Part shown: piece after piece, positions 15,341 to 23,819 of the stretch
Numbering within the stretch: position 1 is the stretch's first letter
Layout: the number at the start of each line of letters is the position of its first letter
NCBI RefSeq assembly: GCF_009914055.1
Contig: NZ_CP028271.1
Span: forward strand, 1,240,001 to 1,304,000
Length of the DNA: 64,000 nt
Reading direction: 5' to 3'
Source of the DNA: Mixta intestinalis
GTDB lineage: Bacteria > Pseudomonadota > Gammaproteobacteria > Enterobacterales > Enterobacteriaceae
The notes under the pieces: generated by a model
The model's input: only the letters and a program-made list of their open reading frames with translations
Told to the model about the DNA's origin: nothing
The model's database searches: none
Position numbers and translations under genes: made by a program

Positions 15341-16975
15341 CTACTGCGTCTGACAGTTTTTCAACAGATCGCGTCCCGGCTGATAGAGAGCGGTTTGAAT
15401 ATTCATCATCCCCAGCAGCGTATGGAACACGTTGTCCTGCGATATCTCATCCTGTTGGGCATGCTGGCGCAGACATTTTTCGTTGATGCCAAAAGTACGG
15501 GCATAGTCGGCGGAGAGCCACATCAGGAACGGTATGTGGGTCTGCTGACTGGGCGCGAACAGATAAGGCGCGCCATGCAGATACATCCCATGTTCACCCA
15601 GCGATTCACCATGATCGGACAGGTAGATTAGCGCAACGTTAAACCGGCTCTGATAGCTTTTCAGTAAATCGATGGTATCGCTCAGCATCGAATCGGTATA
15701 AAGCAGCGTATTATCATAGGTATTCACCAGCGCCTGATGATCGCAGTCCTGAATCTGTTTGCTGTCACAGGTGGGGGTAAACTGGCGCATTTCCGGCGGA
15801 TAGCGCAGGTAGTAGGCGGGGCCGTGGCTGCCCATCTGATGCAGTACCACTACCGTGTCGTTATTGACGCCATTAATGTAATTCGCCAGGCGGTGCAGCA
15901 GAACTTTATCCAGGCAGTAATCGCTTTGGCAGAGCGACTTCAGCTTCCACAGGGTCATATCCGTGTGGGGGATACGATCGCAGACCCCTTTACAGCCGCC
16001 ATCGTTTTCTCGCCACATCACATTGACGCCAGCGTGCGCCAGTACATCCATCAATCCTTCCTGATGGCGCGCCAGGTTCGCATCATAATCAGCGCGCGGC
16101 ATGCCGGAAAACATGCAGGGTACGGAGACAGCCGTTTCGGTACCGCATGAGGTGGCGTGCGGATAGTAGATGACGTTTTGCTGTTTCAGCCTGGGATTTG
16201 TTTCACGCTCGTAGCCACCAAGCGAGAAATTCTCCGCCCGTGCCGTTTCGCCCACCACAAATATCACCAGCGTTTTTTTCTGTGCGGCCTGAATCAATGG
16301 GCCTTTATGGGCGTCCTGACCGATACGTACCAGCGCCTTATTGCCCTGTAGCCAGCGGTTGTCAACGTAGTGAATGGCACCGCTTATCACGTTCGGTGGC
16401 GTGACCATTTTCACCAGCCCCTTATTATTGCGAAACAGCGAGGCGTAATCTTTATACATCAACACCGCGATCAGCAGGATCAGCAATGCCGAGCCGATGC
16501 ACCAAAGCGCGCGCATCGCCAGCGCAAACCACCAGGGATGCGGCTGACGTATACGAATCAGCACGATAACAACTGAGGGCAGCACGCCCATCAGCAGCAT
16601 CCAGATAATATATCTGGGGCTCAGCAGAGCAGTGGCTTCCTGCAAATCCGTCTCGAAAACGTTCTGCACCATATTGGTATCGATAACCGTACCGAAGCTG
16701 TACATAAAATAGTTAGCCGCTGCACCGCACAGCAGCAAAATAATTAACAGCGGCTTACCTATCCACGGCAAAATCAGCAAATTAAAAATCAGCATAAAGG
16801 CGCAAAATAGTACCAGCGGAACAGAAGCGATAAACAGGTAATCCTGTAGCTGATCCAGCGGTGTCCTTTCAGCCGCGCGGATAATAAACATACCGTTAAG
16901 GATGAAAGTGAAAAACAGGGCGCAGATAGCCAGAAACAGGGATTCACTACAGCGAAACGTTTTTAGTTGCAGCAT
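15341..16975 (-). CDS. eptA: lipid A phosphoethanolamine transferase EptA
   Basis: This 544-residue inner-membrane enzyme has five N-terminal membrane helices (residues 1-180) and a periplasmic alkaline-phosphatase-fold domain. Catalytic features seen are VVGETARAENFSLGGY (Zn ligand Glu), SCGTETAVSVPCMF (nucleophilic Thr), and YLSDHGESLGEHGMYLHG (Asp/His ligands), with several Cys pairs for disulfides. EptA adds phosphoethanolamine to lipid A and lowers binding of cationic peptides such as polymyxin. The E. coli gene lies with basRS elsewhere, so its position between nemR and ydhL, with no regulator, is unusual. A different phosphoethanolamine transferase paralogue is possible. Confidence 0.88.
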   Translation of the reverse strand: MLQLKTFRCSESLFLAICALFFTFILNGMFIIRAAERTPLDQLQDYLFIASVPLVLFCAFMLIFNLLILPWIGKPLLIILLLCGAAANYFMYSFGTVIDTNMVQNVFETDLQEATALLSPRYIIWMLLMGVLPSVVIVLIRIRQPHPWWFALAMRALWCIGSALLILLIAVLMYKDYASLFRNNKGLVKMVTPPNVISGAIHYVDNRWLQGNKALVRIGQDAHKGPLIQAAQKKTLVIFVVGETARAENFSLGGYERETNPRLKQQNVIYYPHATSCGTETAVSVPCMFSGMPRADYDANLARHQEGLMDVLAHAGVNVMWRENDGGCKGVCDRIPHTDMTLWKLKSLCQSDYCLDKVLLHRLANYINGVNNDTVVVLHQMGSHGPAYYLRYPPEMRQFTPTCDSKQIQDCDHQALVNTYDNTLLYTDSMLSDTIDLLKSYQSRFNVALIYLSDHGESLGEHGMYLHGAPYLFAPSQQTHIPFLMWLSADYARTFGINEKCLRQHAQQDEISQDNVFHTLLGMMNIQTALYQPGRDLLKNCQTQ

Positions 16976-17179
16976 AATTAAATTTAACTAAAGAATTTGT
17001 CTTCAGCTTAGCGGATAAAAATTAATAAAACCTTAACGGATGCAGACATGCGATCTTCAGACATCTGGCGCTACCTAAAACGGTGAATTAGCCGCGCTGG
17101 CAGACACTTTTGCTACGGTTAGCTTGCACTTCAGGCTGAAGCTGGCTTCAATGAAAGATGCGGTTAAACAGGAGGCAAT

Positions 17180-17422
17180 GTGGCGGAGCAGCTTGAATTT
17201 TTCCCGGTGCCAAGCCCGTGCCGTGGCATCTGTCAGTCAGACGAGCGCGGCTATTGCCGTGGCTGTATGCGTAGCCGCGACGAGCGCTTTAACTGGATGA
17301 AATATAGCGATGCGCGTAAGCGTGAAGTATTGCGGCTTTGTCGTCAGCGTTATTTGCGTTTGCACCGTGCGGATAAAGCATCTGAATCGGCGGAAGCGCC
17401 GCAGCAGCCTTCACTTTTTTAA
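17180..17422 (+). CDS. ydhL: DUF1289 protein YdhL
   Basis: An 80-residue cytoplasmic protein with the DUF1289 Cys motif CRGICQSDERGYCRGCMRS, likely a small metal-binding site. It has the same length and nearly the same N-terminus (MAEQLEFFPV) as E. coli YdhL. The start is GTG at 17180, with GGAGG 5 nt before. An out-of-frame ATG at 17178 overlaps it. Function unknown. Confidence 0.9.
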   Translation: MAEQLEFFPVPSPCRGICQSDERGYCRGCMRSRDERFNWMKYSDARKREVLRLCRQRYLRLHRADKASESAEAPQQPSLF

Positions 17423-17558
17423 CGCCGGACGGTCGTTAGCGTGGATGAGCGTCTATCGTGTCGTAAAGAAACGCAAAAACGCTGGCATACAGCGGCTGAA
17501 AAGGCCGTTTCTGTCCATGCTGTAAGAGGATAAACGGAATTAATTCTCAGGAGGTTAA

Positions 17559-18080
17559 ATGAAACGTTACGGTTTAGCAGCGCTGGCGCTGCTGATAACA
17601 GGCTTCGCGCAGGCAGCCAGCCAGCAGGTGACGCTGCATAATGTGACCAGTGATGGTATCGGTGAGTCGGTTGGCACCGTCAGGATTGATGAAACCCCGT
17701 TGGGCCTGACGTTTACGCCCAGCCTTTCTCAGCTGCCGCCGGGCGTGCATGGTTTCCATGTGCATGCTAATGGCAGCTGCGCGCCAGCGGTCAGCGAAGG
17801 TAAAAGCGTGCCTGCCGGTGCGGCTGGTGGACATTTCGATCCGCAGAACAGCGGCAAGCATCTTGGCCCGTGGGGAGAAGGTCATCTCGGCGATCTGCCC
17901 GCGCTGTACGTGACGCAGGAGGGATCTGCCAGCTATCCGGTACTTGCACCGAGGCTGAAAAAAATCAGCGACATTTCCGGCAGGGCATTGATGTTACATA
18001 TGGGGGGTGATAACCACAGTGACACGCCACAACCGCTCGGTGGCGGTGGCGCACGCTATGCCTGCGGCGTCATTAAATAA
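17559..18080 (+). CDS. sodC: periplasmic Cu/Zn superoxide dismutase SodC
   Basis: The 173-residue protein has a signal peptide (cleavage after AQA, about residue 20). Cu and Zn ligands appear as GFHVHANGSC, GGHFDPQNSGKH and HMGGDNHSD, with a C-terminal GGGGARYACG that provides the second Cys of the conserved disulfide. It removes periplasmic superoxide. The ribosome-binding site AGGAGG is well placed. In E. coli ydhF and ydhIJK flank it; both are missing here. Confidence 0.96.
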   Translation: MKRYGLAALALLITGFAQAASQQVTLHNVTSDGIGESVGTVRIDETPLGLTFTPSLSQLPPGVHGFHVHANGSCAPAVSEGKSVPAGAAGGHFDPQNSGKHLGPWGEGHLGDLPALYVTQEGSASYPVLAPRLKKISDISGRALMLHMGGDNHSDTPQPLGGGGARYACGVIK

Positions 18081-18926
18081 TTTCCTGACGGCCTGCTTTT
18101 CGCCTTATTATCCACGCTGACGCGTCGGTCTCTATTACCTGAAGATCGGCGTCGTCTATTAGCGATTTCGTTGTACGCGGCGTCAGTTGTATAAACGCTG
18201 CTGTACGACAAAGGGAAAAAAATCGCATTTTTTGCACGCTTCAGAACAATTCTTTGTTCATCATCAGCAATTTGCCGCTTTGTCACAGGTAATCTTCTAT
18301 CAGTAAAGTTCTGTTTGCTGGCGCTTATCCATTCAGGATTTTTAACGGAAGTTTTGAGGCGAAGCTCATTGTTGTAATGAACGATCTCGGCATGATTACC
18401 CACGCGGAAAGGTTTTTTGGAATGGAGAAAATAAGCCGCCGCGATAACAATGGGTATCGGGTTCGTTAACTAAGAGAATCGATGCCGCTGACAACGCTGT
18501 TCCTGGCCTTGTACCAGCGATCTTCGGCTGACCTGTCGCTATGTTTTCAGGGAAGCGTTGACGCTGAGAGCGGGGAACGGAATAGCGTTATTACTATTAT
18601 CCAAAATGGCGTTCGGATGCGATGCATTCTTTTATCGACGCGGACAGCACGATGTCCGTCTGCTATGCATAGAAAGCGCGATTTTTATTTAGCGACGTAG
18701 ATTATTAGCAGGCTCTTATCACAACTGGTAAACATTCGGAATGAATAAACAAAAAGCAGGCAGAGGATTTTGACGGGTTTTGCCCTGGCTGCGCCTTGCG
18801 AAGCGCCCTGGAACTGGCGTAGGGCTTTTCATCAGGGGAGGCTGCAATTGAGTTTTACCCTGGAAACTCGCAGAATAGACTAAAATCATGCTTGATTGCT
18901 AGCAAGCTAATTATAAGGAGATGAAC
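18081..18926. other. 846-bp gene-free stretch between sodC and slyA
   Basis: E. coli has ydhI-ydhJ-ydhK here. I see no ORF that resembles them, and the open frames present (18056-18403 minus, 18482-18700 plus) lack good start signals and known motifs. The end of the stretch holds the slyA promoter and SlyA site. The rest looks like decayed or rearranged sequence. Confidence 0.5.
18899..18910. promoter_or_regulatory. SlyA operator (autoregulation)
   Basis: CTAGCAAGCTAA differs in one base from the SlyA consensus palindrome TTAGCAAGCTAA. It sits 16 bp before the slyA start codon and immediately upstream of its ribosome-binding site. Confidence 0.75.
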
Positions 18927-19364
18927 TTGGATACGCCATTAGGAACGGATTTGGCACGCTTAGTGCGCATCTGGCGTGCACTTATCGATCAACGTCTTAA
19001 ACCGCTGGAACTTACTCAGACACATTGGGTTACTCTGCATAATATTCATCAGCTGCCTCCTCATCAGTCTCAGATTCAATTGGCTAAAGCGATCGGCATC
19101 GAGCAGCCTTCGCTGGTGCGTACCCTTGATCAGCTGGAAGATAAAGGGCTGATTGTGCGCTGTACCTGTGCTAACGATCGGCGAGCAAAACGCATTAAGC
19201 TGACCAAAGCCGCAGAACCGGTTATCCAACAGGTAGAACACGTTATTGATGCCACCCGTGACGATATACTGTCAGGTATTTCGAAGCGCGAAGTCGATCA
19301 GATGATTACGTTGGTTGCCCGGTTGGAAAAGAATATTGTCGAGTTGCAGAAAAAAAGTGAATAG
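18927..19364 (+). CDS. slyA: MarR-family regulator SlyA
   Basis: The 145-residue dimeric winged-helix regulator counters H-NS silencing and responds to phenolic ligands. The sequence RLVRIWRALIDQRLKPLELTQTHWVTLHNIHQLPP is nearly the E. coli one; the DNA-binding part lies around residues 50-90 (QPSLVRTLDQLEDKGLI, DRRAKRIKLT). I choose TTG at 18927, because it aligns with the E. coli TTG start and has AAGGAG with a 6-nt gap. The ATG at 18921 abuts the AAGGAG and would add two residues. Confidence 0.95.
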   Translation: MDTPLGTDLARLVRIWRALIDQRLKPLELTQTHWVTLHNIHQLPPHQSQIQLAKAIGIEQPSLVRTLDQLEDKGLIVRCTCANDRRAKRIKLTKAAEPVIQQVEHVIDATRDDILSGISKREVDQMITLVARLEKNIVELQKKSE

Positions 19365-19374
19365 CAACAACGAT

Positions 19375-19407
19375 GAAAAAACCGACGCAACGCGCGTCGG
19401 TTTTTGT
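19375..19407. terminator. bidirectional terminator between slyA and slyB
   Basis: The stem AACCGACGC / GCGTCGGTT is flanked by A and T tracts between the convergent genes. Confidence 0.9.
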
Positions 19408-19424
19408 TGTGTCGTACAGCGCGA

Positions 19425-19892
19425 TTATTGTGGGGAGACGGTAATCTGGCTGCCGTTTGACGCCAGCATCACGCGCTGCCCAACGGAATAACGGCTGGCT
19501 GTCTGTTTCTGTACCACCAAAATGGTGTTGCCGTCATCTTTACGAATGCCCAGTTCCACACCATCCGCTTTGTTAATGGCTCCCTGAACTCCCTGACCCG
19601 CCATGCCGCCCAGAATTGCGCCACCAGCCGTTGCCAGGCTGCGTCCCGCACCGCCGCCAACGGTATTGCCTAAAAAGCCGCCAAGCACCGCGCCGCCAAT
19701 TGCACCGATAACGTTATTCTCATCGCCACCCTGAATTTTAACCGGACGTACGGAGACAAGCGTACCGTAGCTGACATTCTGTACCTGTTTGGCTTCACTG
19801 GCGCTGTATACGTCGCCAGAAAGCGTATCCGTATTAGTACAGCCTGCCAGCGTCATGCCAGCCAGCGCCACGACAAATAAACGCTTAATCAT
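19425..19892 (-). CDS. slyB: outer membrane lipoprotein SlyB
   Basis: The 155-residue protein has a signal peptide ending in LAGC (lipidated Cys18). A Gly-rich segment of the glycine-zipper 2TM type (GAIGGAVLGGFLGNTVGGGAG ..) spans about residues 63-105, and is followed by a beta-rich C-terminal domain. SlyB forms ring-like oligomers that stabilise the outer membrane under PhoPQ stress. I could not find a clean PhoP box upstream. Confidence 0.95.
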   Translation of the reverse strand: MIKRLFVVALAGMTLAGCTNTDTLSGDVYSASEAKQVQNVSYGTLVSVRPVKIQGGDENNVIGAIGGAVLGGFLGNTVGGGAGRSLATAGGAILGGMAGQGVQGAINKADGVELGIRKDDGNTILVVQKQTASRYSVGQRVMLASNGSQITVSPQ

Positions 19893-20178
19893 ATAAAGCT
19901 CCTTTCATGATTGTTGACTGCATCGAAAAGGCAGCCATAGATAGTTCATTATATGGCATAACCTCCGTCTGTTTCAGCCCGCTGTAAATCAGACGATGGC
20001 AGAGCATAGACCGCGATGGGTAAACAAAATTTCAATAGTACCGGGAAAATATTATACCCGAATCTGAAAACGCCGTGTTGTCTATAAAAAACAATAATTA
20101 ATCATAGAATTACCCGCTGGTTTTTGCCAGGCTGTAACCACTCTGACGGCTTTTTCCGCGAGGAAGTAAGGTAACGTG

Positions 20179-21312
20179 ATGAAATCGGGACGCTATATAG
20201 GCGTAATGTCCGGCACTAGTCTTGATGGCGTAGATGTGGTGCTGGCGGCCATTGACGAGCAGGTAGTGGCGCAGCAGGCAAGTTACTGTCACCCTGTGCC
20301 ACAGGCGTTGCGACAGGAACTGCTGGCGATTAATCAGGGGCAAAACCTGACGCTTTCACAGCTTGGACGGCTGGATACGCGACTGGGGCGTCTGTTTGCC
20401 GAAGCGGTGTTGACCCTGATGCAACAGCAGAATCTGAAGGCGGAAGATATTGTTGCTATTGGCTGCCATGGGCAAACCGTCTGGCATGAACCGCTGGGCG
20501 ATGCCCCCTGTACGCTACAGATTGGTGATAATAATCAAATCGCTGCCGCTACGGGCATCACGGTAGTCGGCGATTTTCGTCGGCGGGATATGGCACTGGG
20601 CGGGCAGGGCGCGCCGCTGGTGCCCGCTTTCCATCAGGCGTTGCTGATGCATCCGCAGGAGCGACGTATGGTGCTGAATATCGGCGGCATCGCTAATCTT
20701 TCGCTGTTGATCCCCGGCAGGCCGGTTGGCGGCTATGATACCGGACCGGGCAACATGCTGATGGATGCCTGGGTCTGGCGTCATTGCGGGCTGCCGTATG
20801 ATAAAGAGGGTGCCTGGGCCAGCAGCGGAACGGTGATTGTGCCGCTGCTGAAGCAGATGCTGAGCGATGCCTGGTTTTCTCTGCCTGCGCCTAAAAGCAC
20901 CGGCAGAGAATATTTTAATGCAGGCTGGATCGAGCGGCAGTTGGGATATTTTCCCGGCCTGGCACCGCAGGATGTGCAGGCAACGCTGCTGGAACTGACG
21001 GCGGTTACCGTCAGTGAACAGGTGCTGCTGAGCGGTGGTTGCGAGCGGCTGCTGGTGTGCGGCGGCGGCGCACGGAATCCGCTGTTGATGGCGCGGCTGG
21101 CAGCGCTGTTAGCCGGTACGGAAGTATTAACCACCGATGCGGCGGGCATCAGCGGTGATGATATGGAGGGCCTGGCCTTTGCCTGGCTCGCCTGGCGTAC
21201 CCTGAACGGCCTGCCGGGCAATCTGCCGTCGGTCACCGGCGCACGTGAAGCAAGCGTACTGGGCGCTATCTATCCCGCTAACCGACCACAATCTTCAACG
21301 TATGCCGGGTGA
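20179..21312 (+). CDS. anmK: anhydro-N-acetylmuramic acid kinase
   Basis: The 377-residue kinase converts 1,6-anhydro-MurNAc to MurNAc-6-phosphate in cell wall recycling. The N-terminal phosphate loop is GVMSGTSLDGVD. Further conserved blocks are GCHGQTVWHEP, GDFRRRD, NIGGIANLSLL, GYDTGPGNMLMD and VCGGGARNPLLM. I take ATG at 20179 (MKSGR, as in E. coli); a GTG one codon upstream also fits. The C-terminus (RPQSSTYAG) runs past the E. coli end and overlaps the start region of mliC. Confidence 0.96.
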   Translation: MKSGRYIGVMSGTSLDGVDVVLAAIDEQVVAQQASYCHPVPQALRQELLAINQGQNLTLSQLGRLDTRLGRLFAEAVLTLMQQQNLKAEDIVAIGCHGQTVWHEPLGDAPCTLQIGDNNQIAAATGITVVGDFRRRDMALGGQGAPLVPAFHQALLMHPQERRMVLNIGGIANLSLLIPGRPVGGYDTGPGNMLMDAWVWRHCGLPYDKEGAWASSGTVIVPLLKQMLSDAWFSLPAPKSTGREYFNAGWIERQLGYFPGLAPQDVQATLLELTAVTVSEQVLLSGGCERLLVCGGGARNPLLMARLAALLAGTEVLTTDAAGISGDDMEGLAFAWLAWRTLNGLPGNLPSVTGAREASVLGAIYPANRPQSSTYAG

Positions 21313-21316
21313 AAAT

Positions 21317-21625
21317 ATGCGTAAAACATCGGTCTTACTGGCTATGGTTCTGCTTTCTGGCTGTGGGTTGAATAGCGGTCAGCGCAATACGGTTAAGGTA
21401 CAGCACTATCTTTGCGGAACGTTGCCGCTAACGATCGCCCTGAGCGAGCAGCAGGCGCAGTTTATTATGGATGGTCAGCCGCTGACGCTGCAACGCCAGC
21501 CTTCTTCTTCCGACACGCTCTACGCCAATGATAGCTGGCGTCTGCGCATGGAAGGCACCAGCGCCTCGATTGAACGCAACCGGCGGATTATTGTTGCTGA
21601 CTGTCAGCAACAAACGCAGGGTTAA
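21317..21625 (+). CDS. mliC: C-type lysozyme inhibitor lipoprotein MliC
   Basis: The 102-residue lipoprotein has a lipobox LLSGC (Cys16). The mature part has the MliC/PliC fold signatures VQHYLCGT..LTIAL and a C-terminal ..IVADCQ, whose two Cys form the family disulfide. It protects peptidoglycan from host-type lysozyme. The ATG at 21317 is 5 nt past the anmK stop, and a second ATG at 21302 overlaps anmK. The protein follows anmK as in E. coli. Confidence 0.88.
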   Translation: MRKTSVLLAMVLLSGCGLNSGQRNTVKVQHYLCGTLPLTIALSEQQAQFIMDGQPLTLQRQPSSSDTLYANDSWRLRMEGTSASIERNRRIIVADCQQQTQG

Positions 21626-21640
21626 CGCGTTGAATTTGAG

Positions 21641-21674
21641 AAAGGTGAGGCGCACAATAATCTTACCTTTTTTT
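21641..21674 (+). terminator. mliC terminator
   Basis: The stem AAAGGTGAG / CTTACCTTT (one G-T pair) is followed by a T run. It lies just before pdxH. Confidence 0.6.
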
Positions 21675-21690
21675 AGGGGTAAACCCGGTT

Positions 21691-22347
21691 ATGAGTGAAG
21701 AAGAGAGTTTGCAACAAATCGCCCATCTGCGACGTGAATATACCCGTGGCGGCCTGCGCCGCAAAGATCTGCCTGAGCAGCCGCTGGAACTGTTTGAGCA
21801 GTGGCTGCGTCAGGCCTGTGACGCCCAGCTTCCCGATCCTACCGCGATGTGTGTGGCGACGGTCGATCAACAGGGGCAGCCTTATCAGCGCATCGTGCTG
21901 CTGAAGCACTACGACGAGCGCGGCCTGGTGTTTTATACCAATCTCGGCAGCCGCAAGGCGCAACAGCTGGCTGAAAACCCGCGCGTCAGCCTGCATTTCC
22001 CCTGGCACTTCCTTGAACGTCAGGTGATGGTGCTGGGGCAGGCGGAAAAACTTTCCATGCTGGAAGTGATGAAATATTTCCACAGCCGCCCGCGTGACAG
22101 CCAGATTGGTGCCTGGGTATCGCAGCAGTCGAGCCGTATTTCGGCGCGTGGCGTGCTGGAAGGCAAGTTTTTAGAGCTGAAGCAGAAGTTCAGCCAGGGC
22201 GAGGTGCCGTTGCCGAGCTTCTGGGGCGGCTTCCGCGTGCGTATCGATGCGATGGAGTTCTGGCAGGGCGGCGCGCACCGTCTGCACGATCGCTTCTTCT
22301 ACCAGCGTGACGGAGAAAGCTGGAAAATCGATCGTCTGGCACCCTGA
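21691..22347 (+). CDS. pdxH: pyridoxamine/pyridoxine 5'-phosphate oxidase
   Basis: At 218 residues it has the E. coli length. This FMN enzyme oxidises PNP and PMP to pyridoxal 5'-phosphate. Conserved blocks are RIVLLKHYDERGLVFYTN (FMN binding), SRKAQQLAENPRVSLHFPWH, RQVMVLGQ, SQIGAWVSQQS and the C-terminal FWQGGAHRLHDRF and IDRLAP. It acts with tyrS and pdxY in the conserved pdxH-tyrS-pdxY cluster, which thus holds two vitamin B6 salvage genes. Confidence 0.97.
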   Translation: MSEEESLQQIAHLRREYTRGGLRRKDLPEQPLELFEQWLRQACDAQLPDPTAMCVATVDQQGQPYQRIVLLKHYDERGLVFYTNLGSRKAQQLAENPRVSLHFPWHFLERQVMVLGQAEKLSMLEVMKYFHSRPRDSQIGAWVSQQSSRISARGVLEGKFLELKQKFSQGEVPLPSFWGGFRVRIDAMEFWQGGAHRLHDRFFYQRDGESWKIDRLAP

Positions 22348-22481
22348 ATCAATTAAATATCCGCTGTGGTGCTGGCGCTGATGGCAACAGCGCTTTATTC
22401 TATACGCCTTCATTTTTCTCCGCACCTCAGCGGAAAGCTGTGTACCAGCATAGGTGCAGTCGTTACAACATGGAGTCTTTA

Positions 22482-23756
22482 ATGACCAGCAGTAACCTGA
22501 TTAAACAATTGCAAGAGCGGGGCCTGATCGCCCAGGTAACGGACGAGGATGCGTTAGCAGAGAGGCTGGCGCAGGGGCCAATCTCTCTCTATTGCGGCTT
22601 CGATCCCACCGCAGACAGCTTGCATTTGGGCCATCTGGTACCCTTGCTTTGTCTGAAACGTTTCCAGGATGCGGGGCATAAACCGGTTGCGCTGGTAGGT
22701 GGCGCCACGGGGTTAATTGGCGATCCAAGCTTTAAAGCGGCTGAGCGCAAGCTGAACACCACCGAAACGGTAAACGAATGGGTGGAAAAAATCCGCCAGC
22801 AGGTAGCGCCGTTCCTCGATTTCGACTGTGGCGACAACAGCGCGATTGCAGCAAACAACTATGACTGGTTCGGCAGCATGAACGTGCTGACTTTCCTGCG
22901 CGATATCGGTAAGCACTTCTCTGTTAACCAAATGATTAACAAAGAGGCGGTGAAGCAGCGCCTGAACCGTGAAGATCAGGGGATCTCTTTTACCGAGTTC
23001 TCTTACAATCTGCTACAGGGTTACGATTTCGCCTGTCTGAATGAGCGCTACGGCGTGGCGCTGCAGATTGGCGGCTCCGATCAGTGGGGCAATATTACCT
23101 CCGGTATCGATCTGACGCGCCGTCTGCATCAGAACCAGGTCTTTGGCCTGACCGTTCCATTGATCACCAAATCTGACGGCACGAAATTCGGTAAAACCGA
23201 AGGCGGCGCGGTCTGGCTGGATGCGAAAAAAACCAGCCCTTATAAATTCTATCAGTTCTGGATCAATACCGCCGATGCAGACGTTTACCGCTTCCTGAAG
23301 TTCTTCACTTTTATGAGCATTGACGAGATCAACGCGCTGGAAGAAGAAGATAAAAACAGCGGTAAAGCGCCGCGCGCCCAGTATGTTCTGGCGGAGCAGG
23401 TCACCCGTCTGGTGCATGGCGAAGCCGGGCTGATGGCCGCGCAGCGTATCACCCAGAGCCTCTTTTCCGGTAGCCTGAGCGATATGACCGAAGCGGATTT
23501 CGAACAGCTGGCGCAGGATGGTATGCCAACGATTACGCTGGACGCCGACGCCGATCTGCAACAGGCGCTGGTGACGGCGGAGCTGGTGCCGTCACGCGGT
23601 CAGGCGCGCACGATGATTAATTCAAATGCGGTAACGGTTAACGGCGAAAAACAGTCTGATGCGGAATATCGTTTCAGCGACAGTGATAAATTGTTCGATC
23701 GTTTTACGCTGTTGCGTCGCGGTAAAAAGCACTACTGCCTGGTGTGCTGGAAATAA
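22482..23756 (+). CDS. tyrS: tyrosyl-tRNA synthetase
   Basis: The 424-residue class Ic synthetase has the HIGH-like motif HLGH near residue 48, the KMSKS counterpart KFGKTEGG near 235, the tyrosine pocket GGSDQWGN, and a C-terminal S4 RNA-binding domain (PSRGQARTMINSNAV). The start at 22482 (MTSSNLIKQL) aligns with E. coli and has GGAG 8 nt before. It probably shares a transcript with pdxH. A hairpin follows and may limit reading into pdxY. Confidence 0.97.
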   Translation: MTSSNLIKQLQERGLIAQVTDEDALAERLAQGPISLYCGFDPTADSLHLGHLVPLLCLKRFQDAGHKPVALVGGATGLIGDPSFKAAERKLNTTETVNEWVEKIRQQVAPFLDFDCGDNSAIAANNYDWFGSMNVLTFLRDIGKHFSVNQMINKEAVKQRLNREDQGISFTEFSYNLLQGYDFACLNERYGVALQIGGSDQWGNITSGIDLTRRLHQNQVFGLTVPLITKSDGTKFGKTEGGAVWLDAKKTSPYKFYQFWINTADADVYRFLKFFTFMSIDEINALEEEDKNSGKAPRAQYVLAEQVTRLVHGEAGLMAAQRITQSLFSGSLSDMTEADFEQLAQDGMPTITLDADADLQQALVTAELVPSRGQARTMINSNAVTVNGEKQSDAEYRFSDSDKLFDRFTLLRRGKKHYCLVCWK

Positions 23757-23769
23757 AAAAGTGTTCTAA

Positions 23770-23797
23770 AGGCCGGTTCTACCGGCCTTATTTTTTG
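23770..23797 (+). terminator. terminator between tyrS and pdxY
   Basis: AGGCCGG TTCTA CCGGCCT is followed by TATTTTTT. In a co-directional gene pair it may be a partial terminator that sets the ratio of tyrS to pdxY. Confidence 0.8.
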
Positions 23798-23819
23798 GTA
23801 AGGTTTGACAGGCTCAACT

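Noticed and set aside
18056..18403. A 115-codon frame after sodC on the minus strand
   Set aside because: It overlaps the sodC end, has no ribosome-binding site and no known motif. Kept only as part of the unexplained interval.
19960..20060. A PhoP box before slyB
   Set aside because: Only one TGTTTA half-site is seen; the second repeat at the needed spacing is missing.
22461..22475. A Ter-like ATGTTGTAAC core on the minus strand before tyrS
   Set aside because: It lacks the G that pairs with the essential C6 and the flanking bases differ, so Tus locking is not expected. Probably chance.
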